A stretch of 64,000 bases of DNA from Daejeonella sp. H1SJ63 (GTDB taxonomy: Bacteria > Bacteroidota > Bacteroidia > Sphingobacteriales > Sphingobacteriaceae): NCBI RefSeq assembly GCF_029360775.1, contig NZ_JARKMZ010000013.1, positions 1 to 64,000 of the forward strand. The letters are read 5' to 3'. Made by a program: the position numbers and the translations under genes. The notes under the pieces are model-generated. The model worked only from the letters and a program-made list of their open reading frames with translations, was not told where the DNA came from and did no database searches. Shown here piece by piece: positions 43,788-51,989 of the stretch (within the stretch, counting starts at the first letter, position 1; the number at the start of each line of letters is the position of its first letter).

Positions 43788-44108
43788 TTATTGTTCATCT
43801 CCTCTGATTTTGAATATCATACCCTCCATATTTTCATTCATGCGGATCTGACAAGCCAGTCTGCTGTCAAATCCGGCATCAGGCAATGTATCAAGCATAT
43901 CCATTTCTTCATTTCCGGGCTCCGGAAGGTCGTTCAATCCTTTTAATACCTGTACATGGCAGGTTGCACAAAGTGCCATTCCCCCGCAGGTTGCAAGTAT
44001 ATTATAATCTGAGGCTTTCAGAACCTCCATTAAGCTCAGACTGATCTCTTCTGGTATTTCAACGGGTTTTTGCTCTCCGTTACGGTCTTCAATTATAATA
44101 TTAATCAT
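43788..44108 (-). CDS. 2Fe-2S ferredoxin (adrenodoxin type)
   Basis: This 106-residue protein has the cluster ligands Cys41, Cys47, Cys50 and Cys86 (C-x5-C-x2-C-x35-C) inside the beta-grasp fold, with the acidic region EEMDMLDT typical of adrenodoxin-like ferredoxins. It passes single electrons. The adjacent gene (1-bp gap) encodes a ferredoxin-NADP reductase, so the two form an electron-transfer pair, possibly serving a monooxygenase or biosynthetic enzyme outside this window. Confidence 0.93.
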   Translation of the reverse strand: MINIIIEDRNGEQKPVEIPEEISLSLMEVLKASDYNILATCGGMALCATCHVQVLKGLNDLPEPGNEEMDMLDTLPDAGFDSRLACQIRMNENMEGMIFKIRGDEQ

Positions 44109-44109
44109 T

Positions 44110-45123
44110 TTAGAATGCGTTTACCCCATAAACGGTAGTATATTTAAAACTTAATTTTTGATCGGGATATACATATTTGAATGCACTCTGAACCATAAGT
44201 GCAGCTTCATGGAATCCGCAAAGGATTAATTTCAATTTTCCGGGATAGGTGTTGATATCCCCGATCGCGTAAATACGCTCTACATTAGTTGAATAATCGA
44301 ATGTATCTACCTGAATTGCAGATTTATCGATATTTAATCCCCATCCAGCAATTGGCCCCAGTTTAGGACTTAATCCGAATAATGGAATCAGATAATCGGT
44401 TTCAATACTTTTTTTAATCTGGTCGCGGCCTGTGAATGAAACTTCCTTCAGTTTGCCATTACCTGATACACTCAGTAGATTGGATTGAAGGATCAGGTCG
44501 ATTTTGCCTTTATTTGCCAGTTCATGTACTTTTTCGGCAGAATCAGGAGCACCCCTGAAGGTATCTCCTCTATGGATAAGTGTTACTCTTTCAGCTATAT
44601 CTGAAAGGAAAATAGTCCAGTCAAGTGCAGAATCACCTCCACCGGCAAGTATTACACGTTTATCCCTGAAATTTTCAGGGTTCTTGACCATGTATTCTAC
44701 TCCCTTACCTTCAAAGTTCAGAAGACCGTCAATCTCAGGCTTGCGCGGTTCAAAACATCCCAGCCCACCTGCAATAACTACTACCTGGCAATGAACTTTA
44801 CTTCCATCGTTTGTACCTACAATAAATGATCCGTCATCCTGTTTCTCCAGACTTTCTACGCGCTCTCCAAGCGTGAATCCCGGTTCAAAGGGGGCTATTT
44901 GTTCCATTAAACGATCTATGAGGTCCTGAGCTTTAATTTCAGGGTATCCCGGTATGTCGTAAATGGGTTTATGCGGGTATATTTCTGATAGTTGCCCGCC
45001 CACCTGGGGTAGGGTATCAATCAAATGGCATCTCATTTTTAGGAGACCTGCTTCAAATACTGCGAAAAGTCCCACCGGACCGGCTCCGATTATGCATATA
45101 TCTGTTGAAATCATTTTCTTCAA
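44110..45123 (-). CDS. ferredoxin--NADP reductase (thioredoxin-reductase-like)
   Basis: This 337-residue flavoprotein has the FAD motif GAGPVG (13-18), the NADP motif GGGDSALDW (about 165) and IGDINTYPGK near the C-terminus. It lacks the CxxC pair of thioredoxin reductase, so it is the FNR2 type found in Chlorobi, Bacteroidota and Firmicutes. It reduces the neighbouring ferredoxin (1-bp gap) with NADPH or the reverse. It starts 3 bp after marR, with which it is surely co-transcribed. Confidence 0.9.
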   Translation of the reverse strand: MKKMISTDICIIGAGPVGLFAVFEAGLLKMRCHLIDTLPQVGGQLSEIYPHKPIYDIPGYPEIKAQDLIDRLMEQIAPFEPGFTLGERVESLEKQDDGSFIVGTNDGSKVHCQVVVIAGGLGCFEPRKPEIDGLLNFEGKGVEYMVKNPENFRDKRVILAGGGDSALDWTIFLSDIAERVTLIHRGDTFRGAPDSAEKVHELANKGKIDLILQSNLLSVSGNGKLKEVSFTGRDQIKKSIETDYLIPLFGLSPKLGPIAGWGLNIDKSAIQVDTFDYSTNVERIYAIGDINTYPGKLKLILCGFHEAALMVQSAFKYVYPDQKLSFKYTTVYGVNAF

Positions 45124-45126
45124 TTC

Positions 45127-45591
45127 TTATGTGTTTTTTAATTGTTGTTCATCCCGGTCATCGTCGAGATTATTGTATATCGTATCCAGAATCCGCTTTA
45201 GATTAATAAAATCTTCTTCAGTCATGTTCTTCCATGCCTGCATACGGATTTCTGCCATCTTCGGGCTCCATTCTCTAACTCTTTGAACTCCCACATCAGT
45301 AAGATGCACAATAAAGCAACGTCTGTCTGTTGGATGTATTCTTCTTTCTGTAAGTCCTTTTTTGCACAGAAGATCAATAATTCTGGTAAGTGTAGGATTA
45401 TCCTTACCGGTAATCTCAGCCAGCTGACTTTGGTTCATGTCATTATCGTTGTTCAGGCTTTTAATGATCAGCCATTGATCAACAGTAATGTCAAAGTTTT
45501 CAGTATTAAAACGTCGCTGAGCGTATTGTTTTACCTTTCTTGCAGTCCGGTCAAGTAAATATGAGTAGGTGCTGAATAATTCTGTTGCCAT
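45127..45591 (-). CDS. MarR-family transcriptional regulator of the redox operon
   Basis: This 154-residue winged-helix protein reads as a MarR repressor: TVDQWLIIKSLNND, the helix-turn-helix MNQSQLAEITGKDNPTLTRIIDLLCKKGL and the wing TERRIHPTDRRCFIVHLTD. It leads the FNR-ferredoxin-NDH2 genes. Immediately upstream is a perfect promoter, and a 15-bp palindrome (45597-45611) overlaps the start site, so it most likely represses its own operon until a ligand or redox signal arrives. The signal is unknown. Confidence 0.9.
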   Translation of the reverse strand: MATELFSTYSYLLDRTARKVKQYAQRRFNTENFDITVDQWLIIKSLNNDNDMNQSQLAEITGKDNPTLTRIIDLLCKKGLTERRIHPTDRRCFIVHLTDVGVQRVREWSPKMAEIRMQAWKNMTEEDFINLKRILDTIYNNLDDDRDEQQLKNT

Positions 45592-45596
45592 ACTTA

Positions 45597-45611
45597 TTGT
45601 TAGTACAACAA
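45597..45611. promoter_or_regulatory. candidate MarR operator (palindrome)
   Basis: TTGTT-AGTAC-AACAA is an inverted repeat with 5-bp arms and 5-bp spacer, 6 bp before the marR ATG, overlapping the -7 box and presumed start site. The size and position suit an autoregulatory MarR site. Confidence 0.5.
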
Positions 45612-45638
45612 ATATATATATAAATTCCCTGAAAACAA
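45609..45638 (-). promoter_or_regulatory. promoter of the marR-FNR-ferredoxin-NDH2 operon
   Basis: The minus strand has TTG (45636-45638), exactly 19 bp and TATATTTG (45609-45616), a full consensus match, 17 bp before the ATG. The TTG is the end of the secDF terminator T-tract. Confidence 0.75.
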
Positions 45639-45639
45639 A

Positions 45640-45667
45640 AAAGCATCCGCCCGGGGCAGATGCTTTT
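45640..45667 (-). terminator. Rho-independent terminator of secDF
   Basis: On the minus strand AAAAGCATCTGCC folds back on a near-complementary GGCGGATGCTTTT, followed by a T-run. It lies about 25 bp past the secDF stop. Confidence 0.8.
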
Positions 45668-45693
45668 TTACAAATGTTTAACTAAGGATATAA

Positions 45694-48636
45694 TTAAGCC
45701 TTGTTTTTCTCTTTAATAAATTCAACAACAAAAGGTGTTGCGACGAACAGGGAAGAGTATGTTCCAAAGATCACACCGATCAGCATTGCAAATGAGAAAC
45801 CTCTCAGAATTTCACCACCGAAGATGAAGATGATTAACAATACAGCTATGGTACAAATACCGGTAATTACTGTACGGCTTAAGGTGCTGTTCAATGCATT
45901 ATTGATTACTGAAGGCAGATTCTCATCTTTGGAATGATGCTGGCCAATGTATTCACGTACACGGTCAAATACAACCACGGTATCGTTAATAGAGTATCCC
46001 ATAACGGTCAGGATAGCTGCAATAAATGATTGGTCAATATCAAGTGAGAATGGTAACCATCCGTTAAATATGGTGAATATTGCCAGTAATACCAGAACAT
46101 CATGTACCAGGGCAATTATAGCCGCAAAACCAAATGCCATTCTCTTAAATCTCGCTAATACATAGAGGAAGATTACCAGAATTGAGAAAATAACGGCCCA
46201 AATTGCAGATGTTTTGATGTCATCAGCAATAGTTGGAGTTACTTTTTGTGAATCCATGATCTCGTAAGAAGGATTGACTTTTTTCAATGCAGTTTGAAGT
46301 TTTTCGTTTACTTCTGCATTAGCCTCATCCGAATTATCAGTGATCTTATAGGCTGTGGTGATCTTTACCTGATTAGATGAACCGAAAGTTTTAACCTCTA
46401 CCGCAGTTTTGAATTCATCAATCATAATAGAACGAACACCTTCAACTTCAACCGGTTTGTCGAATGCTACAAAATAAGCACGGCCTCCCTGGAAATCTAC
46501 GCCAAGACTGAAGCCCTGAGTAAATGCTGAGATGATACCGGCTATGATGATCGCTGAAGAAAGCATATAAAAACGTTTTCTTCCGGTAATGAAATCGAAT
46601 TTTGAATCTTTGAATAGATTTTGGGTTGCAGCAATTGAGAAGCTGATTGCTTTCTTTCCATCAAGTAACCATTCGAATACCAGACGGGAGATGAAGATTG
46701 CTGCAAATAGAGAGGTAATAATACCGATCATTAATGTGGTAGCGAAACCAACAATAGGACCCTGACCGAATACATATAAGATCACACCTGTAAGGAATGT
46801 GGTGATATTCGAGTCAAGAATTGAAGGCATTGCTTTGCGGAAACCCTCGCTGATAGCCAAACGAATGGTTTTACCTTCTGAAATTTCCTCACGGATACGT
46901 TCATAAATCAGTACGTTCGCATCAACTGACATACCCAGTGAAAGTACGATACCTGCAATACCCGGTAAGGTTAATACAGCACCTAATGAGGCAAGTACAC
47001 CCATCAGGAAAAATAAGTTGACTAATAAAGCAATATTTGCAACAACACCCGCAGTGCTGTAATACATAGCCATGAATAAAAGAATCACAACGATACCTGC
47101 AATGGTTGAAATCAATCCTGCAGAAATTGAAGCTGCACCCAGCGAAGGTCCTACAACATAATCACTCACGATTCTGGCTGGTGCAGGTAATCTACCGGCT
47201 TTCAATACATTTGCTAAATCCTGAGTGTCCTCAACCTTGAAGTTACCGCTGATAGAAGAGATACCATTTGGAATTTCGCCCTGTACTGTTGGAGCTGAAT
47301 AAACCAGATTATCCAATACAATTGCGATACTTTTCTTGTTATTGGGGTCAGCAGAAGCAGTTGCAGTAATTGAACGCCATGAACGGGCTCCATCAGCATT
47401 CATTACCATTACAACTTCCGGGTTTCCTTTCTGATCATAATCTGAACGTGCATCAGAAATTACATCACCTTCAAGAGCTGGTCCGCCGGCAAGGTTGCTT
47501 GTTTTTAATGCATATAGCTCAAATATTTTGCTCTCTTCAGTCATTGGCTTAACACCCCAGAATAGTTTTACATTCTGTGGAATTACAGCCCTCACGGCAG
47601 GAGAAGTCAGGTATGCATTAACTTTTGCTGTATCTTTTAAAGCAGCATATCCAACAACCGGACCCGGACGCAGTGCAGGCTGTCCGTCCTGTCCCTGGAA
47701 TGTTGCAGGATTTAAAATGGCAAATAGTGGGTTTTGCTTTGCCTGCTCAGCCTGTGCCTTATTTAAAGCAGCAGTACTGTCAGCTGTAGCAGTTTTTTTG
47801 CCTAAAGCAGCTAATTTACTTTTTGCAGTATCCTGAGTAGCTGATGCAGCAGTATCAGTAGATTTCAGACTGCTGGCCAGAATACTGTTTACATTCTGCA
47901 ATAAGCCGAATATCTCAGTATTATCATAGGTTTCCCAGAATTCAAGCTTTGCTGAGCCCTGCAATAGTTTACGAACACGCTCTGGTTCTGTAACACCCGG
48001 TAATTCGATCAGGATTCTGTTAGTTCCCTGTTGCTTTTGAATATTAGGCGAAGTAACACCGAATTTATCGATACGGGTTCTCAGGATATTGAAAGAAAGA
48101 TCAATTGCTCCATCTGCAGATTTTCTAAGGAAACTTAGAACGGCCTGATTATCTGCATCGATCTTTAAATTTGCTGAATTCTCTTTAGTAGCAAAAAGGC
48201 TGGCAAGTTTGGTGTTAGGACTTAGTTTTTCAAATTCTCTTCCAAATGCTCCAATGAAATCATTATCACCCTGAGCAACTGCTAATTCGGCGTTTCTTAT
48301 AGCTGCATTAAAGTTTGCATCAGTGCTGTTATTGGCAAGGTTGCGTACCATATCACTTAATGCGATTTCCATGGTTACGTTCATGCCACCTTCCAGGTCA
48401 AGACCAAGTGGAATTTCGCGCTCTTTTGCGTATTGATAAGTGATATAACTCAGGCTGTTAAATACAGGTAATGATGCAACAGAATCGAGGTAACCCTTTT
48501 CTTTTACAGCATCTCCTTTTGCAAATTCCTGTGCATCTTTTTCAACTTTATTCGCTATCCACGTAAACGAGAGGGAATACAAACACGCTATTGTTAGCGC
48601 TATTGCTGCGAATTTTACTAATCCTTTACCTTGCAT
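45694..48636 (-). CDS. secDF: fused protein-export membrane protein SecDF
   Basis: This 980-residue protein joins SecD (about 1-650) and SecF (about 660-980), the usual Bacteroidota form. SecD features include the first helix, the large periplasmic P1 domain with GLDLEGGMNVTMEI, and the RND-type membrane segment with NVLIYERIREEI. SecF carries FSLGVDFQGGRAYFVAF, YSINDTVVVFDRVREYI and a last block of helices. SecDF uses proton flow to pull exported proteins from the SecYEG channel. A -7 box TAGCTTTG lies 53-60 bp upstream. yajC is elsewhere. Confidence 0.95.
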   Translation of the reverse strand: MQGKGLVKFAAIALTIACLYSLSFTWIANKVEKDAQEFAKGDAVKEKGYLDSVASLPVFNSLSYITYQYAKEREIPLGLDLEGGMNVTMEIALSDMVRNLANNSTDANFNAAIRNAELAVAQGDNDFIGAFGREFEKLSPNTKLASLFATKENSANLKIDADNQAVLSFLRKSADGAIDLSFNILRTRIDKFGVTSPNIQKQQGTNRILIELPGVTEPERVRKLLQGSAKLEFWETYDNTEIFGLLQNVNSILASSLKSTDTAASATQDTAKSKLAALGKKTATADSTAALNKAQAEQAKQNPLFAILNPATFQGQDGQPALRPGPVVGYAALKDTAKVNAYLTSPAVRAVIPQNVKLFWGVKPMTEESKIFELYALKTSNLAGGPALEGDVISDARSDYDQKGNPEVVMVMNADGARSWRSITATASADPNNKKSIAIVLDNLVYSAPTVQGEIPNGISSISGNFKVEDTQDLANVLKAGRLPAPARIVSDYVVGPSLGAASISAGLISTIAGIVVILLFMAMYYSTAGVVANIALLVNLFFLMGVLASLGAVLTLPGIAGIVLSLGMSVDANVLIYERIREEISEGKTIRLAISEGFRKAMPSILDSNITTFLTGVILYVFGQGPIVGFATTLMIGIITSLFAAIFISRLVFEWLLDGKKAISFSIAATQNLFKDSKFDFITGRKRFYMLSSAIIIAGIISAFTQGFSLGVDFQGGRAYFVAFDKPVEVEGVRSIMIDEFKTAVEVKTFGSSNQVKITTAYKITDNSDEANAEVNEKLQTALKKVNPSYEIMDSQKVTPTIADDIKTSAIWAVIFSILVIFLYVLARFKRMAFGFAAIIALVHDVLVLLAIFTIFNGWLPFSLDIDQSFIAAILTVMGYSINDTVVVFDRVREYIGQHHSKDENLPSVINNALNSTLSRTVITGICTIAVLLIIFIFGGEILRGFSFAMLIGVIFGTYSSLFVATPFVVEFIKEKNKA

Positions 48637-48688
48637 TTTATTTTAATTGTCTAATAATGTTGATTTAAACCTTTTTTGGTTAAGACGC

Positions 48689-48696
48689 CAAAGCTA
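48689..48696 (-). promoter_or_regulatory. -7 box upstream of secDF
   Basis: The minus strand reads TAGCTTTG; TTT rather than TTG lies 19 bp upstream. Leader length would be about 45 nt. Confidence 0.45.
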
Positions 48697-48751
48697 ATTA
48701 AATTTTTGTTTTTTGAAATATTTCTTTAACACAGAAAATAATGAGATGAAA

Positions 48752-49237
48752 TCAGGCTTTTCTGTATTTGATAAAACTATAAGAATATAAGTTCTTTTCA
48801 TCAGGATGATGAAGATTTTTTTCCACCTCTATCCATTTTTCCGGACTGATTTCCGGGAAAAAGGTGTCAGCATCAAAATTATGATGTATAATAGTGAGGT
48901 ACAGTATGTCAGATAGCGGGAGTGCCTGATCAAATATTTGCGCTCCTCCTATAATAAATATCTCATCTTCATTTTTGCAGAGTTTAATTGCTTCTTCAAG
49001 AGAGTTACATAGTTCAATTCCCTGATAATGAAGCTCTGACTGCCTGCTGATCACAATATTCCTTCTGTTAGGAAGTGCTTTTCCAATAGAATCAAAGGTT
49101 TTCCTGCCCATCAGAATGGAATGTCCGCTTGTCAGGTTTTTAAAATGCTTAAGATCTGCAGGGAGATGCCAGGGGAGCTGATTATCCTTCCCGATCCCAT
49201 TATTTTCATCAACCGCAACTATCAGATTTATTTTCAT
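48752..49237 (-). CDS. folA: dihydrofolate reductase
   Basis: This 161-residue enzyme reduces dihydrofolate to tetrahydrofolate with NADPH. The start MKINLIVAVDENNGIGKDNQLPWHLPADLKHFK, NADPH motif LMGRKTFDSIG and FIIGGAQIFDQAL are diagnostic. Asp31-type catalytic residue corresponds to the Asp after LPA. It lies 99 bp downstream of thyA on the same strand, the classical functional pair: thymidylate synthase makes dihydrofolate and this enzyme recycles it. Confidence 0.95.
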   Translation of the reverse strand: MKINLIVAVDENNGIGKDNQLPWHLPADLKHFKNLTSGHSILMGRKTFDSIGKALPNRRNIVISRQSELHYQGIELCNSLEEAIKLCKNEDEIFIIGGAQIFDQALPLSDILYLTIIHHNFDADTFFPEISPEKWIEVEKNLHHPDEKNLYSYSFIKYRKA

Positions 49238-49336
49238 CTTTTTATTTTATATTTTTTTAAGGTGATGCAGCGATCATGATTTAATAATCATACCCCTGTG
49301 GGTTTTGGCAAAATCATGATGGTTTCATAAGTTTAT

Positions 49337-50131
49337 TTATACGGCAACTGCAGCCTTAATATGCGGGTGAGGATCATAGTTTTCCAGACTAAAATCCTCG
49401 AATTTAAAATCAAAAATGTTCGTAACCAAAGGGTTCAGCTTCATGACCGGCAATGGACGGCATTCTCTGCTCAGCTGCAATCTGGTTTGATCTAAATGAT
49501 TATTATACAGGTGCGCATCACCCAGAGTATGTACAAAATCTCCGGCTTCCAGTCCGCAAACCTGTGCAACCATCATGGTCAGTAATGCATAGGAAGCAAT
49601 ATTAAATGGGACACCCAAAAATATATCCGCACTTCTCTGGTAAAGCTGGCAGCTTAATTTGCCATCAGCCACATAAAACTGAAAGAAACTGTGGCAGGGT
49701 GGAAGAGCCATGTGTTCTATTTCTGCCACATTCCAGGCAGAAACAATCAGTCTTCTTGAATCGGGATTGGTTTTGATCTGATTTATTACCTGAGTAATCT
49801 GATCAATATGGCCGCCATCAGGTTTAGGCCATGAACGCCATTGTGATCCATAAACCGGACCCAGCTCGCCGTTTTCATCAGCCCACTCATCCCAGATGCT
49901 TACTCCGTTTTCTTTAAGGTATTTGATATTGGTTTCTCCTTTCAGAAACCAGATCAGCTCATGAATAATGGATCTCAGATGAAGTTTTTTGGTCGTAACC
50001 AATGGAAAGCCATCCTGTAAATTGAAACGCATCTGATAACCGAATACACTTATTGTTCCGGTGCCGGTACGATCGTGTTTCTGAATTCCATTTTGCAGTA
50101 CATGCTGCATCAGATCGTGATATTGTTTCAT
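49337..50131 (-). CDS. thyA: thymidylate synthase
   Basis: This 264-residue enzyme methylates dUMP with methylenetetrahydrofolate to form dTMP. The catalytic nucleophile Cys146 lies in [11 protein letters not shown], exactly the E. coli position. [31 protein letters not shown] and a C-terminal AVAV complete the signature. Length equals the E. coli enzyme. It is divergent from ispE and followed by folA. Confidence 0.97.
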   Translation of the reverse strand: MKQYHDLMQHVLQNGIQKHDRTGTGTISVFGYQMRFNLQDGFPLVTTKKLHLRSIIHELIWFLKGETNIKYLKENGVSIWDEWADENGELGPVYGSQWRSWPKPDGGHIDQITQVINQIKTNPDSRRLIVSAWNVAEIEHMALPPCHSFFQFYVADGKLSCQLYQRSADIFLGVPFNIASYALLTMMVAQVCGLEAGDFVHTLGDAHLYNNHLDQTRLQLSRECRPLPVMKLNPLVTNIFDFKFEDFSLENYDPHPHIKAAVAV

Positions 50132-50184
50132 TTTTCTTATCTGTTATCCTGCTCCAGGTATGGGAAGTTTAAGTTTAATGCGGT

Positions 50185-50223
50185 CAACGTAAAACGTATC
50201 ACTTATCACTTACAACGTACAAC
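50185..50223. repeat. short word repeats upstream of thyA and ispE
   Basis: The stretch repeats two words: CAACGTA (50185, 50213) with AACGTA variants, and ATCACTT (50198 and 50205, in tandem). It lies in the divergent intergenic region; its role is unknown. Confidence 0.5.
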
Positions 50224-50245
50224 TAATCTGCAAATAAAATAAATG

Positions 50246-50253
50246 TATTTTTG
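50246..50253 (+). promoter_or_regulatory. -7 box upstream of ispE
   Basis: TATTTTTG matches TAnnTTTG 41 bp before the chosen ispE ATG (50295). No TTG is found at standard spacing. Confidence 0.4.
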
Positions 50254-50294
50254 GCATCCTATAATTGTTCATAAATATAAGCTATGTTCAAAAT

Positions 50295-51098
50295 ATGATT
50301 CTGTTCCCCAATGCAAAAATTAATATCGGACTAAATATAGTTGGCCGTCGTCAGGATGGTTATCATAATCTGGAGACAGTGATGTATCCAATAGCTTTAA
50401 GAGAGGCATTGGAGCTTGTTGAGGCGAAGGAATTGAGGTTTACTTCATCTGGAATTGATATCCCCGGAAATGTTGCTGATAATCTTTGTTTAAGGGTATA
50501 TCAGCTTTTGGCTCTTGATCATAAACTCCCCCCGGTGCACATACATCTTCATAAGCATATTCCGATTGGCGCCGGTTTGGGTGGTGGTTCGGCTGATTCT
50601 TCCTTCTTAATTAAGCTGATCAATAAGAAGTTTAGCTTGAACCTGTCTGATCAGGAAATGGAGTCTTATGCGTCTGAAATTGGTTCAGATTGTGCCTTTT
50701 TTATAAAGAATAAGCCAGTTTTTGCATTTGAAAAAGGGGATAAGTTCAGGGATATTGAACTTGATCTGAGCAAATATTTTGTTGTTCTTGTTATGCCTCC
50801 GGTTCATGTTTCAACTGCTGAAGCCTATAGTGGGGTAAGTGCTAAGCCGGTTTCAAAGCATTTAACAGAACTGATTAAACTAGTTCCGGAGCAATGGAAA
50901 TTTGATGTGAAAAATGACTTTGAAGATTCTGTGTTTCCTAAGTTTCCAATTATTGCTGAAATTAAATCAATACTATATGATGCCGGTGCTGTTTATGCGT
51001 CTATGAGTGGCAGCGGGGCCTCTGTTTACGGAATATTTAATCAGGAGCTTAAATTACCTGAATTGGAGAAGGGGAATCGGGTTTTTTATGGAGTTTAA
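50295..51098 (+). CDS. ispE: 4-diphosphocytidyl-2-C-methyl-D-erythritol kinase
   Basis: The ATG at 50295 gives 267 residues beginning MILFPNAKINIGLNIVGRRQDGYHNLETV, the correct GHMP-kinase start; a frame extension to a TTG at 50265 is less likely. The ATP loop is PIGAGLGGGSADSS, and the C-terminal motif MSGSGASVYGIF closes the active site. IspE is the fourth step of the non-mevalonate isoprenoid pathway. No other isp genes are near. A terminator follows immediately. Confidence 0.95.
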   Translation: MILFPNAKINIGLNIVGRRQDGYHNLETVMYPIALREALELVEAKELRFTSSGIDIPGNVADNLCLRVYQLLALDHKLPPVHIHLHKHIPIGAGLGGGSADSSFLIKLINKKFSLNLSDQEMESYASEIGSDCAFFIKNKPVFAFEKGDKFRDIELDLSKYFVVLVMPPVHVSTAEAYSGVSAKPVSKHLTELIKLVPEQWKFDVKNDFEDSVFPKFPIIAEIKSILYDAGAVYASMSGSGASVYGIFNQELKLPELEKGNRVFYGV

Positions 51099-51099
51099 A

Positions 51100-51143
51100 C
51101 AAATGACAATAGGTTTTGAATCTCCATTGTCATTTGTCTGTTT
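51100..51143 (+). terminator. terminator of ispE
   Basis: CAAATGACAAT (51100-51110) pairs perfectly with ATTGTCATTTG (51126-51136) over a 15-nt loop and is followed by a T-rich run (TCTGTTTTTTT). Confidence 0.75.
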
Positions 51144-51171
51144 TTTTGAAAGGCTTTTTTGCTCCAATGCA

Positions 51172-51354
51172 TCAGGGTATTAATTTTCTTTTCAGAAAAT
51201 CTGCCGTTGCCTCGCTCACCTTCACTCCATTGCTGAATTTCATCCAGTGATGGGTATCATCCGGGATAGCCAGAAATTCAAATTCAAATTTCCTGGCTTC
51301 AAGAATAGTTGGATAATTATAAAAATTAATAAGCAAGCATGGGTTATTAATCAC
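51172..51354 (-). pseudogene. probable C-terminal remnant of an alpha/beta hydrolase or S9-type peptidase
   Basis: The 60-codon frame (GTG start) ends in FEFLAIPDDTHHWMKFSNGVKVSEATADFLKRKL, which has the look of the last segment of an alpha/beta hydrolase: a strand, the catalytic-His region (THHW) and the final helix. The nucleophile and N-terminal parts are missing, and no continuation is seen upstream in any minus-strand frame. It sits in a gene-poor stretch. Possible alternative: a real small protein, but its ending argues for decay. Confidence 0.4.
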
Positions 51355-51589
51355 AAAATCAGATAAGGGTTAACAGACCTGTTATTTAGTCAGGATTAAT
51401 CAGGCCGGTAAAATGAAACGATATGGTTTAGTTAGTTGATTGATACCTGTTCAGGCTAATCTCATAACTAATTTACTATCTTATTTTTAAAATAATGAAA
51501 ATGTTCACAATTTATTTGTGGAAATAACAGATTACAAGGAAGTCAGGAAGGCTAATCCTGTATCAATATCATCAATGAGGGGTTCAGAT

Positions 51590-51889
51590 TTAACTGATGT
51601 ACTCGCGGTCTTCGTCACTCAGGTTTGATTTAGGCTTTGCGATGCTGTTTCCTTCAAAGTCATCATCATCATATGAGTTCTCATCATAATTATTGGAAAG
51701 CTGTTTTTTTGCAGGTCTGCCTGCCATATAACCAATTATCAGACCCAGTACGAACATTACTCCAAGTACAGCTAATTTGGGAATTCTGGCATTGCCAAAG
51801 ATCCAGAAATTGATTTCTTCTGTATTGTTCATGAGTACAACAGTTACCAGAACGGATACAGTAATGATGAATATGGTTTTAAAAGACAT
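51590..51889 (-). CDS. LapA-like small membrane protein
   Basis: This 99-residue protein has two membrane helices (about 4-20 and 37-57) followed by a basic then acidic tail (NYDENSYDDDDFEGNS and DEDREYI). The FxxNxxxINFxxFG pattern between the helices resembles the LapA/DUF1049 domain. E. coli LapA helps control LPS assembly, but the tail differs and function is unproved. It is preceded by three 14-bp repeats that fall between its start and the stop of the large peptidase gene. Confidence 0.6.
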   Translation of the reverse strand: MSFKTIFIITVSVLVTVVLMNNTEEINFWIFGNARIPKLAVLGVMFVLGLIIGYMAGRPAKKQLSNNYDENSYDDDDFEGNSIAKPKSNLSDEDREYIS

Positions 51890-51892
51890 AAG

Positions 51893-51934
51893 CTTTTCGG
51901 ATATCGCTTTTCGAATATCGCATTTTGAATCCGG
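51893..51934. repeat. three 14-bp tandem repeats upstream of the LapA-like gene
   Basis: CTTTTCGGATATCG (51893-51906), CTTTTCGAATATCG (51907-51920) and the diverged CATTTTGAATCCGG (51921-51934) follow each other without gaps just upstream of the ATG at 51889. Confidence 0.75.
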
Positions 51935-51989
51935 AATTGTAAAAATAAAATGTGTAATTCAGGGCTTTTCAATATTCCCGGAATCCAGC

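Noticed and set aside
44110-45123. Thioredoxin reductase.
   Set aside because: The redox-active CxxC pair is missing and a ferredoxin gene abuts it, so ferredoxin-NADP reductase is the better call.
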